From Actinostola sp. cb2023 (Eukaryota > Cnidaria > Anthozoa > Actiniaria > Actinostolidae), in the NCBI GenBank assembly GCA_033675265.1, contig JAUJYZ010001233.1:62001-126000 (forward strand): DNA of 64,000 nucleotides, read 5' to 3'. The notes under the pieces are model-generated. The model did not search any database, was not told where the DNA came from, and saw only the letters and a program-made list of their open reading frames with translations. How positions within the stretch are numbered: position 1 is the stretch's first letter; the number at the start of each line of letters is the position of its first letter. The position numbers and the translations under genes are program-made. This document shows positions 44,651 to 56,887 of this stretch, piece after piece.

Positions 44651-45345
44651 TGAGCTTGTTTTCAAAACATGTTTTAGTTGGGAGGGTTTTAGGGTCTCGG
44701 CACTAATTACACTTTTTCAACATCGTTTTTTGCAACTTTTTTTTAGTACGAACGATTTCCAAACATTACAAGTACGGTTTTCTTTAGATTATACTATTCG
44801 GTTAAGAATCGATATTTATTTTTATTCATTTTTCTACAAAATCCCTCATAAAAGATGTGAATCTTACCGAGAAAAAACAAATTTCGTAAAATCCAATTGT
44901 TTACACTGAGAAAACTCCATAATTACGAGCCCTGCCTGTGTTTTGCTCGATTTTATGAGTTTTGGAAAAACGCATTTTAGTTTAGAATGCGTTTTATGCT
45001 ATATTACTTCGGTTTGAAACTACACATCAATCAAGAAAAAAATACATTCACTAAAAGACTTCATATCCATTTGATGACTACGTGAAACGTATTTGACGAG
45101 TTGACGCGTTGCACGCGTAGCCAGTCCCTAAAAATAAAATACATTAATATATCATGAATGACATTTCATGCAATATAGTTGACGCGTTGACGCGTTGCAC
45201 GCGTAGCCAGTTCATATATGATATAGTCAAACAATACTGATATAGTATTAATTTCTTCATGGTAAGACTTTATACGGAATGACGCGTATCCATTTGTGGC
45301 TACGCCAAAGACAGTTAGCGTGGTAGGGTATTCTGCAATCTAGCC
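44651..45345. other. Right interior and end of the Merlin element
   Basis: Holds an inverted match of about 45 bp (AACGCATTCTAAACTAAA type) to 37660-37705, and the subterminal GCGTTGCACGCGTAGCCAG repeats at about 45100 and 45190. It ends at the Merlin terminal repeat 45319-45345. Confidence 0.55.
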
Positions 45346-45388
45346 TGATAAACTTTATATAGATAATAAGATCTACAACGACTCGTAA
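45346..45388 (+). pseudogene. LINE ORF1, last codons, beyond the Merlin insertion
   Basis: Starts with the right copy of TGATAAAC and continues DKLYIDNKIYNDS then TAA at 45386-45388. The phase is the same as the left part, which is the best proof that 21178-45345 is one insertion. Confidence 0.8.
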
Positions 45389-45739
45389 GTATGCTTTTTC
45401 TGACGTCGTTTTGAAGCTATACTATTTTAGTCATTTTCGTTAAAGTATCTTGAAATGGGGAAAAGCAGTTTTCTTTTCACCCTGATTATATAACATGCTA
45501 TCTTTCCTAAACACCACCATATTATTCATGTTCACCGTATTTTTGTTTATAACTTTCGTCCGTTATGCTAATCTACGTATATCCTACTATAGCACCAAAT
45601 TTTTGAATAACTCTGTAAGCACCAACAAGTCAAACAAATCAGACACTGAACACCTATCACCTTCTCATTTGTTCGAAGTCAAGCTTGATTGTCCCTTAGC
45701 CCTTGCCCAGGAGAAATTAGTATACGTAACACAATGCAA
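45389..45739. other. LINE inter-ORF region
   Basis: An 86-codon ORF (45495-45755) with a hydrophobic start overlaps the beginning of ORF2. Nothing marks it as a real gene. Confidence 0.4.
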
Positions 45740-46524
45740 TGAAGAGAAACTATAAGTTCAGTTTACTCTCATTAAATGTTCGAGGGATACGAGAATCTAA
45801 AAAACGAGCAGCTCTTTCACATTGATAAACAACAAGAAAGCTGATATTATATTCTTTCAAGAAACATATACAACGCCGGATATCATTAACTCCTGGAAAC
45901 TTCAATGGAAGGGTGATATGTTTTTCTCTCACGGCTCAAATCATTCTAAAGGAGTTTCAATATTAATTCGAGATAATTTGGATTTCAAACTTACTTCGGT
46001 TAATTGTGATACGGTTGGTCGTTATATTTTTCTTCATGCTCTAGTTCAGGATACACCTTTTCTTTTTGTAAATATCTATGCGCCAAATAAAGAGACTGAA
46101 CAATGCTCCTTTTTCCAAAAGTTGAACAACTTAATAATAGAGGAACTAACCGACTCTGACAATACTCGAATTGTTGTAGGTGGTGATTTTAATGTGACTT
46201 TAAATAGTGATCTGGATTCGAGTGGTAGTAAATCAGGTTTAAATAGAGCCGCAAAAAACTTTGAAGATATTAAGCTCACATTGATTTAATAGATAATTGG
46301 CGTATTAGAAACCCTGATAAAAAGCCTTTTCCTGGAGACAAAAATCACCATATATACAAAGACGTCTGGATTACTGGCTTGTAGAAGACCTACTCCAAGA
46401 GGACATATATCATGTTGATATAATACCGGCAATAAGAACAGAACACTGAGTCATAATACTAAAAATCAATTGCATTCCAGAAGGTAGAAGAGGGCCATCG
46501 TATTGGAAAATGAACAATACGTTA
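45740..46524 (+). pseudogene. LINE ORF2, endonuclease part
   Basis: Apurinic/apyrimidinic-like endonuclease that nicks the target. ATG 45740 gives LLSLNVRGIRES (catalytic Asn). A one-base shift near 45820 joins NNKKADIIFFQETYT (catalytic Glu), then VNIYAPNKE and VVGGDFNVTL (Asp/Asn). After another shift near 46285 come RRLDYWLV and a closing TEHSVI-like His box. The ORF is then interrupted at TTAA 46525-46528. All motifs are recognisable in order. Confidence 0.85.
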
Positions 46525-48461
46525 TTAAGAGCGAATGTCTGCTAATATCGAGCAAAATATTTAAAAAACGGTCACGGTCAAAATTTAGATTCCGTTCGTT
46601 TTTGGTTTGTAGATAGTCATTACCAAGTAAACAAACGTGGTGTAGTTCGTTTTCCAAATTACGGCCCGAAAATTCAAAAATTAACATAAATCCATTTTGG
46701 CTGTCGGCGGCTTCAAAAACAGGCAAAATCCTAAGTGATTTGGTAGGTCCCAAAACTTCGTTCGCGTGCAAAATGGAAGAAAGCTATGGCCATTCTATCT
46801 CCATATCTTGATTCAATAATAGTTTGCAGTCTGTTTTGGCATAAAACTGTAATCCTAGCATTTCTCTGAAAATCAGAAAGTCACTTTTAGAACGACAATG
46901 AATTTCACACAACGAGAAATAAGAGTTGAGCTTAGAAACGCGAGAAGGATTTTCACTAGGTGTCACACGTTTATTCTTTCTAAAATTCATGCTATGAGCT
47001 ATTTATATATTGTTCTAAGATATATGAAAAATTTGGCTTGGGTTATTTTATCTACGCTTCGCACCGAGGCCGCGAATATCAATGAAATTTACGCCTTTCA
47101 CTTTGTAATCGACATCGTTCTGGTTCTGGTGCAGTGCTATTGTCTCCAAACATTTTGTACTTTGTTCACGAATTTTTGCCAAAAGTGTACATATTTTGTG
47201 CAGAAAACAATAATTGTTAGCTGAAGATGAGTTTACCTTAGCAGTAAAAGGGCATTCTTCTATAATTTGTGGCCAACGTTCGCGACTGTAATTGATTATT
47301 TTCATTTGCATGCGCGTAGCAAATTTCAACCCCAGTGGGGTAGGGTAGGGTAATGGGAGAGGTTATAAAGGCTGTATCAAAAACGTTTCTATTTTCTCTC
47401 CTTTTGCAGTGCTATTCACTTAGACTATAAATTCTGATGCTTACACTTTACATTAAAAAATATATTTAACAGAATCAGATTTTTGTATTTTATTCTAAGA
47501 CTATAAATGCTTACATTTTTGTTCTCTTTACTCATATTTCAAAACGCTGAGATACAGAACATTGTATGCGTGTGCATTCCAGCTATTTTAAAGGTTACCA
47601 TCGTATAACCCAATAATGGAATAGCAAATTAGCTAGTTATAATTCTATCCAATTCGAATTATGAGTATTCGTATGTCACGTGCGCTTTGTGAACATTCCA
47701 TCTTGGTCCTTGCAGCAAGGCTATTAAATTGTCCACTTTGCTTGGCTGATCCGGCGAGTCGCTACTATGTCTGGGGTGCGTTTCTCGAAACTATCGATAG
47801 CTTTTCGAGCCGAAAACCAAGTACTAAAATCATATCGATTTCCTAAAAGCTATCGGGAGCTTCGCGAGAAACAGGCCCCTTGGCTTGTGTCCAATTTATT
47901 CAAAATAGTATTCTTGAGGGTTATATATTGGCAATGGCACAAACAGTCTTAGATAAGATTGTCAAGATACATCTTGTAGATTCACAAGGCACTAAACATT
48001 TGGCAAGTCTAACGTTCTAACATATTTAAAAAAATAACTATGATATAACGCGCACTCTGATTGGACAAAGGATGCGTATTCCGCGTGCTCTATGAGAGCA
48101 CAGTGCACGCGCGCGCAGATATTCAAATATTTTTGCAACGAACTAAATTGAAAACTTGCTTTAAAATCATAATTGTATTTTATAAAAGAAATAGCATCGC
48201 CAACTATTCCGGTCATCCTGAGCCGAAATTCACTCAGCGGCTTTCCTTCGGAACATAGACTTCGATTGATCACTCGTATCAGTAAACATTCGCTCCAAAA
48301 CAGGTTAAATAAGGCTCCTTTAGTTAATTAAACACCGTTGGACATTCAAAATTCAAATTTTTTGCAACGAACTAAATTGAAAACTTGCTTTAAAATCATA
48401 ATTGTATTTTATAAAAGAAATAGCGGAAAACTCGGAAGCTTTGCTCTATCTGGAGTTATAG

Positions 48462-48668
48462 AAGCACTTGGGAATTGAAAGAAGACTCGAGAAGTGGCTA
48501 CGCCTCGTGCTTGTCCTAGCACTTCTCTCGTCTTCTTCCAATTCCCGCGTGCTTCTATTTAACAATTAGACTACGAATTCGAGTGTTCTATGAGTCAATA
48601 GGGAACGAGGCGCGTAGCGTCGAGTTAACGATTTCAACTCATAGAAAACGAGAACGAGTAGTCTAATT
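48462..48668. repeat. Two adjacent hairpins in the left arm
   Basis: Hairpin 1 (about 48462-48562) pairs ATAGAAGCAC and GAATTGAAAGAAGAC with their complements, with CTACGCCTCGTGC at the tip. Hairpin 2 (about 48562-48670) pairs CAATTAGACTACGAA and has GAGGCGCGTAGCGTCGAG at the tip. Both are mirrored at about 49828-50046 in the right arm. Confidence 0.85.
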
Positions 48669-49142
48669 GTTTTAGTAGAAACCAACTAGCATACGATATA
48701 TTATTGATTTTCTGCTTTGTTTTTGTTCAAAAGGCCGGCATTTTCGCTACTCACTATCTATCACTCAATAGATGGACCTTTCCGTAGTTTCCCAGAATGC
48801 TTCATGATTCTGCGCTCGCAAGCGAGGCCAGGGGAAAAAATATTTAGAATTGATCGTGTTTTGAGGAAAATATGACTACTGTAACGAATCAAGAACAGAA
48901 GAAAAATATTTTATTTGCTTGAGAATTTGCATCTATCTTTGGTAATTCTTCTTACGCACTTTTAATTTAAAAGTCTAAGTTTTTTACTGAATTTCTTCAT
49001 TCTCTCTTAATATTTTCGATCTATTTGTACCCTGACCTCGCTTGCACGCGCATAATCATGAAGCATTCTGGGAAACTACGGAAAGGTCCATAGTGAGTAC
49101 GTTAGCCAATCAGATTGCAGGATTCGTGATAGTATGCTAGTT

Positions 49143-49353
49143 TGTTTCTACTAAAACTCGATAGAGCACGCAGCCTCGTTTTCGATTTCTTCAAGAGAGA
49201 CTTAGCAAACACGGCGCAACGTCAAAAAGAACGGCGCGCGCGCTGACGAATAACTGTGAAAACGACCGTTGTCGTCCTCAGCGTCATGATGACGGGACGT
49301 GAAAACAAGTGAAATTAATGGCGTCGTGAACTTGACGTCGCGACGTTGTCACG
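49143..49353. other. Spacer between the arms of the giant palindrome
   Basis: About 210 bp, GC-richer than the arms, with CGACGTTGTCACGA and GCGCGCGCGCTGACG words. No coding content. Confidence 0.6.
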
Positions 49354-51968
49354 AACTAGCATGCTATCACGAATCCTGCAATCTGATTGGCTAACGTACT
49401 CACTATGGACCTTTCCGTAGTTTCCCAGAATGCTTCATGATTATGCGCGTGCAAGCGAGGTCAGGGTACAAAATAGATCGAAAATATTAAGAGAGAATGA
49501 AGAAATTCAGTAAAAAACTTAGACTTTTAAATTAAAAGTGCGTAAGAAGAATTACCAAAGATAGATGCAAATTCTCAAGCAAATAAAATATTTTTCTTCT
49601 GTTCTTGATTCGTTACAGTAGTCATATTTTCCTCAAAACACGATCAATTCTAAATATTTTTTCCCCCTGACCTCGCTTGCGCGCGCAGAATCATGAAGCA
49701 TTCTGGGAAACTACGGAAAGGTCCATCTATTGAGTGATAGATAGTGAGTAGCGAAAATGCCGGCCTTTTGAACAAAAACAAAGCAGAAAATCAATAATAT
49801 ATCGTATGCTAGTTGGTTTCTACTAAAACAATTAGACTACTCGTTCTCGTTTTCTATGAGTTGAAATCGTTAACTCGACGCTACGCGCCTCGTTCCCTAT
49901 TGACTCATAGAACACTCGAATTCGTAGTCTAATTGTTAAATAGAAGCACGCGGGAATTGGAAGAAGACGAGAGAAGTGCTAGGACAAGCACGAGGCGTAG
50001 CCACTTCTCGAGTCTTCTTTCAATTCCCAAGTGCTTCTATAACTCCAGATAGAGCAAAGCTTCCGAGTTTTCCGCTATTTCTTTTATAAAATACAATTAT
50101 GATTTTAAAGCAAGTTTTCAATTTAGTTCGTTGCAAAAATATTTGAATTTTGAATGTCCAACGGTGTTTAATTAACTAAAGGAGCCTTATTTAACCTGTT
50201 TTGGAGCGAATGTTTACTGATACGAGAGATCAATCGAAGTCTATGTTCCGAAGGAAAGCCGCTGAGTGAATTTCGGCTCAGGATGACCGGAATAGTTGGC
50301 GATGCTATTTCTTTTATAAAATACAATTATGATTTTAAAGCAAGTTTTCAATTTAGTTCGTTGCAAAAATATTTGAATATCTGCGCGCGCGTGCACTGTG
50401 CTCTCATAGAGCACGCGGAATACGCAGCCTTTGTCCAATCAGAGTGCGCGTTATATCATAGTTATTTTTTTAAATATGTTAGAACGTTAGACTTGCCAAA
50501 TGTTTAGTGCCTTGTGAATCTACAAGATGTATCTTGACAATCTTATCTAAGACTGTTTGTGCCATTGCCAATATATAACCCTCAAGAATACTATTTTGAA
50601 TAAATTGGACACAAGCCAAGGGGCCTGTTTCTCGCGAAGCTCCCGATAGCTTTTAGGAAATCGATATGATTTTAGTACTTGGTTTTCGGCTCGAAAAGCT
50701 ATCGATAGTTTCTAGAAACGCACCCCAGACATAGTAGCGACTCGCCGGATCAGCCAAGCAAAGTGGACAATTTAATAGCCTTGCTGCAAGGACCAAGATG
50801 GAATGTTCACAAAGCGCACGTGACATACGAATACTCATAATTCGAATTGGATAGAATTATAACTAGCTAATTTGCTATTCCATTATTGGGTTATACGATG
50901 GTAACCTTTAAAATAGCTGGAATGCACACGCATACAATGTTCTGTATCTCAGCGTTTTGAAATATGAGTAAAGAGAACAAAAATGTAAGCATTTATAGTC
51001 TTAGAATAAAATACAAAATCTGATTCTGTTAAATATATTTTTTAATGTAAAGTGTAAGCATCAGAATTTATAGTCTAAGTGAATAGCACTGCAAAAGGAG
51101 AGAAAATAGAAACGTTTTTGATACAGCCTTTATAACCTCTCCCATTACCCTACCCTACCCCACTGGGGTTGAAATTTGCTACGCGCATGCAAATGAAAAT
51201 AATCAATTACAGTCGCGAACGTTGGCCACAAATTATAGAAGAATGCCCTTTTACTGCTAAGGCAAACTCATCTTCAGCTAACAATTATTGTTTTCTGCAC
51301 AAAATATGTACACTTTTGGCAAAAATTCGTGAACAAAGTACAAAATGTTTGGAGACAATAGCACTGCACCAGAACCAGAACGATGTCGATTACAAAGTGA
51401 AAGGCGTAAATTTCATTGATATTCGCGGCCTCGGTGCGAAGCGTAGATAAAATAACCCAAGCCAAATTTTTCATATATCTTAGAACAATATATAAATAGC
51501 TCATAGCATGAATTTTAGAAAGAATAAACGTGTGACACCTAGTGAAAATCCTTCTCGCGTTTCTAAGCTCAACTCTTATTTCTCGTTGTGTGAAATTCAT
51601 TGTCGTTCTAAAAGTGACTTTCTGATTTTCAGAGAAATGCTAGGATTACAGTTTTATGCCAAAACAGACTGCAAACTATTATTGAATCAAGATATGGAGA
51701 TAGAATGGCCTTAGCTTTCTTCCATTTTGCACGCGAACGAAGTTTTGGGACCTACCAAATCACTTAGGATTTTGCCTGTTTTTGAAGCCGTCGACAGCCA
51801 AAATGGATTTATGTTAATTTTTGAATTTTCGGGCCGTAATTTGAAAAACGAACTACACCACGTTTGTTTACTTGGTAATGCCTATCTTCAAGCCAAAAAC
51901 GAACGGAATCTAAATTTTGACCGTGACCGCTCAGTGTATGCTCGATATTAGCAGACATTCGCTCTTAA

Positions 51969-54009
51969 ACGACTTAGATTATACATCACTTATAGAAAAC
52001 AACATTCCAAAGTGGCTTGATGAATTTAAAGAAGTTCAGGACAAAAGAGTCTTATGGGACTTAATTAAATATATAATTCGACAGATTACAATGAAATTCG
52101 GCAAAATACACGGCAAAATACACAAAAAAGTTTTAACAGATGCAGAAGAAAAACTAAAATCTTCAGAAAACAGCTGTTGTATCTCACCAACGGAATCCAA
52201 CATTATAGAATTAGAAAAAGCCAAAACAGAATATGAAGGATTGTTCGATTATATTACTCAAGGAAGCATAATACGATCGAGAGCAATGTGGCACGAAAAA
52301 GGCGAAAAGAACAACAAATACTTCCTAAATCTTGAAAACAGCAGAGCAAAAAAGAACTGTATACGCAAAATACATAATCATAGAGAGAAGTTGACATTCG
52401 ATCCCGAAACCATAATAAAAGTGTTAGAAAATTATTATACAAAGTTGTATGATGAAGATATTGTATCCAAAGATAATCTAGCAGAAATTAATACTTGTTG
52501 TCCTTCTGCTGGTATTCGTAAATTAACAGAGAATCAAAATCAAATGTGCGAGGGGAAATTAACATTAGGTGAATGTTACAAATTAACGCTTTGAAATCGT
52601 TTGAAAATAATAAAGCACCAGGTAATGACAGCCTAACTGCTGAATTTTACAAACATTTTTGGCCTAAATTAAGCCATTTCCTTGTTGAATCACTAAACTA
52701 CGCGTACACATACGGCGAACTATCAAACACACAGAAACAAGCCATAATTCGCCTAGTAGAAAAAAAAGACAAAGACAGACTCTTTTTAAAAAATTGGAGA
52801 CCAATCCTTAATAAATGTTGACGCAAAAATTGGATCTAAAGCATTGTCACTACGACTCAAGAAAGTGCTGCCTGAAATGATACACCACAATCAAAATGCT
52901 TATGTAGAAGGACGAACATCTTTTGATGCAATCCGCAGCATCGACGATGTCATTGAATATACCAAAAATACCAACATTCCAGGCCTACTTGTGGCAATTG
53001 ATTTTGAGAAGGCATTTGATTCTTTAAATACTAATTTTCTTATACAAACACTAGAGTTTTTCCATTTTAGTCCATCCTTCATTAAGTGGATCAAAGTTCT
53101 CAATAATAATGTTACTAGCTCTGTAATGAACAATGGATTCTGCCCAGGGGGGGTACGTACCAGTTATTTTAGAATTAGGAAAGGCGTTAGACAAGGAGAT
53201 CCACTCTCCGCATATCTATTTATTATCGCTCTGAAAGTTCTTGCCTGTCACATCCGTAGTAACAATGAAATACATGGAATCAAAATTGGACGAAATGAAA
53301 CAAAGATCATGTGGTTGGGAAGTGCCCGTGGAAAAACAAATGAAGATTTAGGCATAAAAAAGATCGATTGCACATTGAAAATTATCGGGATCTATTTTAC
53401 TTACGACGAAAAACTACGGAATAAGCTAAATTTTGATGATATACTAACATCGATAAAAGAGACTCTAAACAAGTGGAAATGGCGAAACTTGACACTATAT
53501 GGAAGGATCCAAATCATTAAATCATTTGCAATTCCTAAATTAATTTACAGAGCATCACAAATTAGTATAGACAAAGCCACAATAGATAATGCAAGCAGAC
53601 TACTCTTTGACTTTTTGTGGAATGGCAGGGACAGAGTAAAAAGAACAGTTATGATTAGTGACCTAGATGAAGGGGGCCTAAAAATGCCACATATCGACTC
53701 AATTATAAAGGCGCAAAGAATTATGTGCTCGATTAAATTTATTACTAACTACAACAGTACTTGGAAATGGTTTTTAGAGCAATATCTCTGCAGTGTAGGC
53801 GGATCCTTTTTGTTAAACTGCTGCTTCGATATCAAGCATTTAAATATCGGACTTCCTAAATACTACCACGAATGTCTGGAAACATGGAGCTCTTTATTAG
53901 CGACATCCAAACCCGAGACACATATAGAGATTTTGAATGAAGTAATCTGGAACAATAAGAATATATGTATTGCAAATCGTTCAATATACAATAATAAGTT
54001 TTATAACAT
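51969..54009 (+). pseudogene. LINE ORF2, reverse transcriptase part
   Basis: Reverse transcriptase of the LINE. In order: a linker (IPKWLDEFKEVQDKRVLWD), NNKAPGNDSLTAEFYKHFW, IIRLVEKKD and NWRPI, then AIDFEKAFDS (motif A Asp), GVRQGDPLSAYLF (motif B) and the thumb (LTLYGRIQIIKSFAIPK, LFDFLWNG). Frameshifts lie near 52575 and 52810. The FADD box (motif C) that should follow about 20 residues after motif B is absent: HGIKIGRNE runs directly into TKIMWLGS near 53300, consistent with an in-frame deletion of about 45-55 codons. Catalytically dead. Confidence 0.88.
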
Positions 54010-54632
54010 AGCTACAATATAACGCGCACTCTGATTGGCTGGTTATCTATGAACAAGAAATGGATATACCATAGAGATATTTCATGGAAATCACATCAAA
54101 ATCCAAAAACAAAGATTTTCGCTGAGGTTTTCGTACCTACTATAAGACGAAAATGGATGACTTTGCTTTATTTAGCATTGACCACGGAGACCTAAGCTTA
54201 CCGACTTTCTCAGCGGTTAAAACTCATTGTTAACGAACCCGACATAAGCGAAAATGCCGAACTAGAAAGTGTCAAAACAACACGCTTTGCATCCCGGTTT
54301 CGCATAAGCTTACTTGTCGGAGGACGATTTACAGCAAGTTTTGATGGATAAGCAGTCAAAAAAGGACAAAGAAAATGATAAACTGGCCGTGTTTCAATAT
54401 TTAAAGGTAAGTAACATAATGTTTAAACGACGAAGAAGAAAACTATGTAATCCTAATTATTTGAAAACAAATGATCGTACAGCAACAGATAATTGTATTT
54501 TGGTAGCAAAATTTTACAAATTCAAGTCCAAGTAAGCTCAAGCTTTACTTGTCACAACTTGTGTGAGAAACTGACTGAATATCATAATAACAACAAAAAA
54601 TACTTTAAATAAATTTCCTGTAATAAGTATAG

Positions 54633-55660
54633 GTAATCATACGGTTTCGAGTTCAATTTGGGATTAATTCGCACGAGTGTGTTTTTCAAAGAGCTCTTTG
54701 AAAAACACACGAGTGCGAATTATCCCAAATTGAACGAGAAACCGTATGATTACTTATTAATAATATAGATGCAAAAATTTAGCGAAAATTAGACAGCAAA
54801 GGACACATGAAAACAAGCATGCACGTAGCGAAGTACTCGTTTATTTGACATCAAATTAATCGACACTACAACACAACAACTATAGTACATAATGATTGTA
54901 GCAACAAACAGTAATAAGTACAAAGGCTGTTCATCGTTTTTAGAAAGTTGAAACGAGTACAAAACTCTGATTTTCTATTCCCGAAAGCTCAAAAGTTTGA
55001 TCCTCAGACCTCAGTTTTTAATTGAGGCGGAGTTCATTCACGCACTCAGAGAGAGAAATTCGACCAAACTTACTGTAAATCACTGGATATCCTTGATTAC
55101 TTTCCTGACCACTCAAACCAAAGTTGAATACTCATTAATTTGTAGAAGTTTGAAGTACCTTTTGCTTACAAGAGGTGAAGAGCCAACAAAGTTCTTCATT
55201 TATCACGTACATGTAGTTTTCAGTTTTCCTTTCTAGAGAAGGCTTCCCCGTCAACTTTCATGTCGAGTCTATAAAATGGTGAAAATGTTGTTTTTGGTGC
55301 TTGTTAACTCCAGAATAACAGGCAGCGAGTCCTTTTTTCCATTCTTTCTGTCTTTTGTACTGCATAAAATTGATTTTTCAGTGATTTTGGTAGCGTTTTT
55401 CAACCCTTTTTCGGCAAAGATCCGCCATCTTGAAATTTTTGAAATTCTGTGAATTTTCTGTTGCCATGGAAACCACTGCAATGTGATTGGCTAAAATTAT
55501 TTTCTATTGTTTATTAGGCAATCAAAAGCGAAATTTTGTTTGTAATTTGCACTGTGTTACACTCTTTTGCACTGTGTTACACTTTTTTGCACAGTGTTTA
55601 GAATAAATAGCAAAGCTCTCAGCCAATCAAAATCGAGTAATTTTTGCATCTATATTATTA
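54633..55660. mobile_element. Dispersed repeat A, copy 2
   Basis: Same order as copy 1 at 6172-7245: hairpin GGTAATCATACGG ... CGTATGATTAC, TAATATAGATGCAAAAATT, body, ending TTTTTGCATCTATATTATT. The hairpin tip is gone: the arms meet as TTTTCAAAGAGCTCTTTGAA, a perfect palindrome. Confidence 0.8.
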
Positions 55661-56734
55661 TTAAGCTTATCAATTACGTTAAAAGTACCTTTTCCATCAC
55701 TTTTTTTAGCCTGGTGTATAAAAGAGACAATTTGTCCAAACTCCACTTGCTTGAAAGAATGACAAACTCGATGCCCACCTTGACTGGCTGAAGCCGCGAT
55801 TTTACGCCAAAGCGAGGAAAACAGACGAGGGAATGTACAGCAAAAAGACACTACTCAGTACAGATAACTTATATACCGAATCGTCACACCATGGCGATAT
55901 CTGAGCACCGAAATGAGCAAAGCTTGGCTCATTATAACACACGTCCATCGTCAATACAACTTCACCACTGCAGCGAAATCTTGTCACGAAGCCTCGAGCA
56001 AAGTTCTTCTACACTACATGTACAGCAGTTGCTTTGGCTCAACCGTCCTTTCAAGTAATAGCAGCAGTACAGCAAAACAATGTCAGTCATCTTAGTGAGG
56101 GTCAGATGAAGCCTCCAATCCACTTTGATTCCCTTTTCAACAACTACACTATCCAGAACGTCCAAGTTGTAGTTTCGTCGAACGCTCGTAATCGATGTGT
56201 TTTTAAACTTCAAAAGTTCTTTGAAAATTCATCTCTAGAACGTGCCAAAATGAAAAACTGTGTTTTTTTGTAATGTTTAGATAAATCTATTTTGTAAATT
56301 TTCCACGGAAAATGTGTAGTTTTGAGAAAATAGAGCACTTTGAGAGCGACATTTGCTGGTGTAAAGTCGTCTTCAGGTTTTGAACACTTTGAATGAATTG
56401 AGAAATACGTGCGCAGGTTTAGAAGAATTTGTCAGTTGATCAGAAGTATTGATAACAATAAATCTGTTTTTGACCGGTAAAATCCTTGTCTTTTATGTTT
56501 AGTTGTGTGTATATGTAGACCACTTTTAGCGGCTTTTGCTTGTGTATTAAAAGTTGTCTTCAGATATTGAACAATTTGAAAGAATTGAGATATATTCGTG
56601 CGCCAGTGTGAAGAATTTGTCAGTTGATCAGAATTATTGATAACAATAAATCAGTTTTTGACGCGTAAAAGCCATGGCTATGTTATAAAAGCAATGGTCA
56701 ATGCTTAGCTGTGCGTATATCCAGTTCTGGATGC

Positions 56735-56862
56735 ACTTGGTCGGCTGCTAAGCACTCAAGAAGCTAGAGTCGCACTCGGCGTAGCCGAGTGCGACTCTTA
56801 CGCTTCTCTCGTGCTTAGCAGCCTCCCGCGTGCATCCAGAACTGGATATACGCACGCTAAGC
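56735..56862. repeat. 128-bp hairpin
   Basis: TATATCCAGTTCTGGATGCA pairs with TGCATCCAGAACTGGATATA. Inner parts pair GCTGCTAAGCAC with GTGCTTAGCAGC, and the tip is GCACTCGGCGTAGCCGAGTGC. Unpaired blocks (CTTGGT against CTCCCGCG) sit at matching places, as in the 370-514 and 48.5-kb hairpins. Confidence 0.9.
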
Positions 56863-56887
56863 ATTGACCATTCCTTTAATTTAACAT

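Larger units (their letters stand above)
46529..51964. mobile_element. 5.4-kb TTAA-flanked giant palindrome
   Basis: TTAA at 46525-46528 and 51965-51968. Ends GAGCGAATGTCTGCTAATAT and complement. The two arms (about 46529-49142 and about 49354-51964, 2.6 kb each) are nearly identical inverted copies around a spacer of about 210 bp. The arm ORFs mirror one another with rare substitutions. The main difference is close to the ends (left AAAATATTTAAAAAACGG, right AGTGTATG in the corresponding place). No transposase domain is seen. It splits LINE ORF2 so exactly that removing it with one TTAA keeps the reading frame (NNTLL then NDLDY). Confidence 0.92.
54010..56881 (+). mobile_element. 2.9-kb insertion in LINE ORF2 with TAACAT direct repeats
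   Basis: TAACAT at 54004-54009 and 56882-56887. The insert starts AGCTACAATATAACGCGCACT. It contains an ORF (SEDDLQQVLMDKQ ... FQYLK, 54314-54411) ending at a consensus splice donor AAG|GTAAGT, repeat A copy 2 (54633-55660), and a tail ORF with PIHFDSLFNNYTIQNVQVVV (about 56110-56190), reminiscent of tails of Crypton-derived proteins. A 130-bp hairpin lies at its right end. I suspect a non-autonomous tyrosine-recombinase element, which would fit short direct repeats at the ends, but the catalytic part is missing. Confidence 0.55.

Noticed and set aside
46466..48273. Several ORFs of 60-108 codons in the palindrome arms as genes
   Set aside because: They occur in mirrored pairs on both strands and contain no known motif; overlapping ORFs on opposite strands suggest chance.
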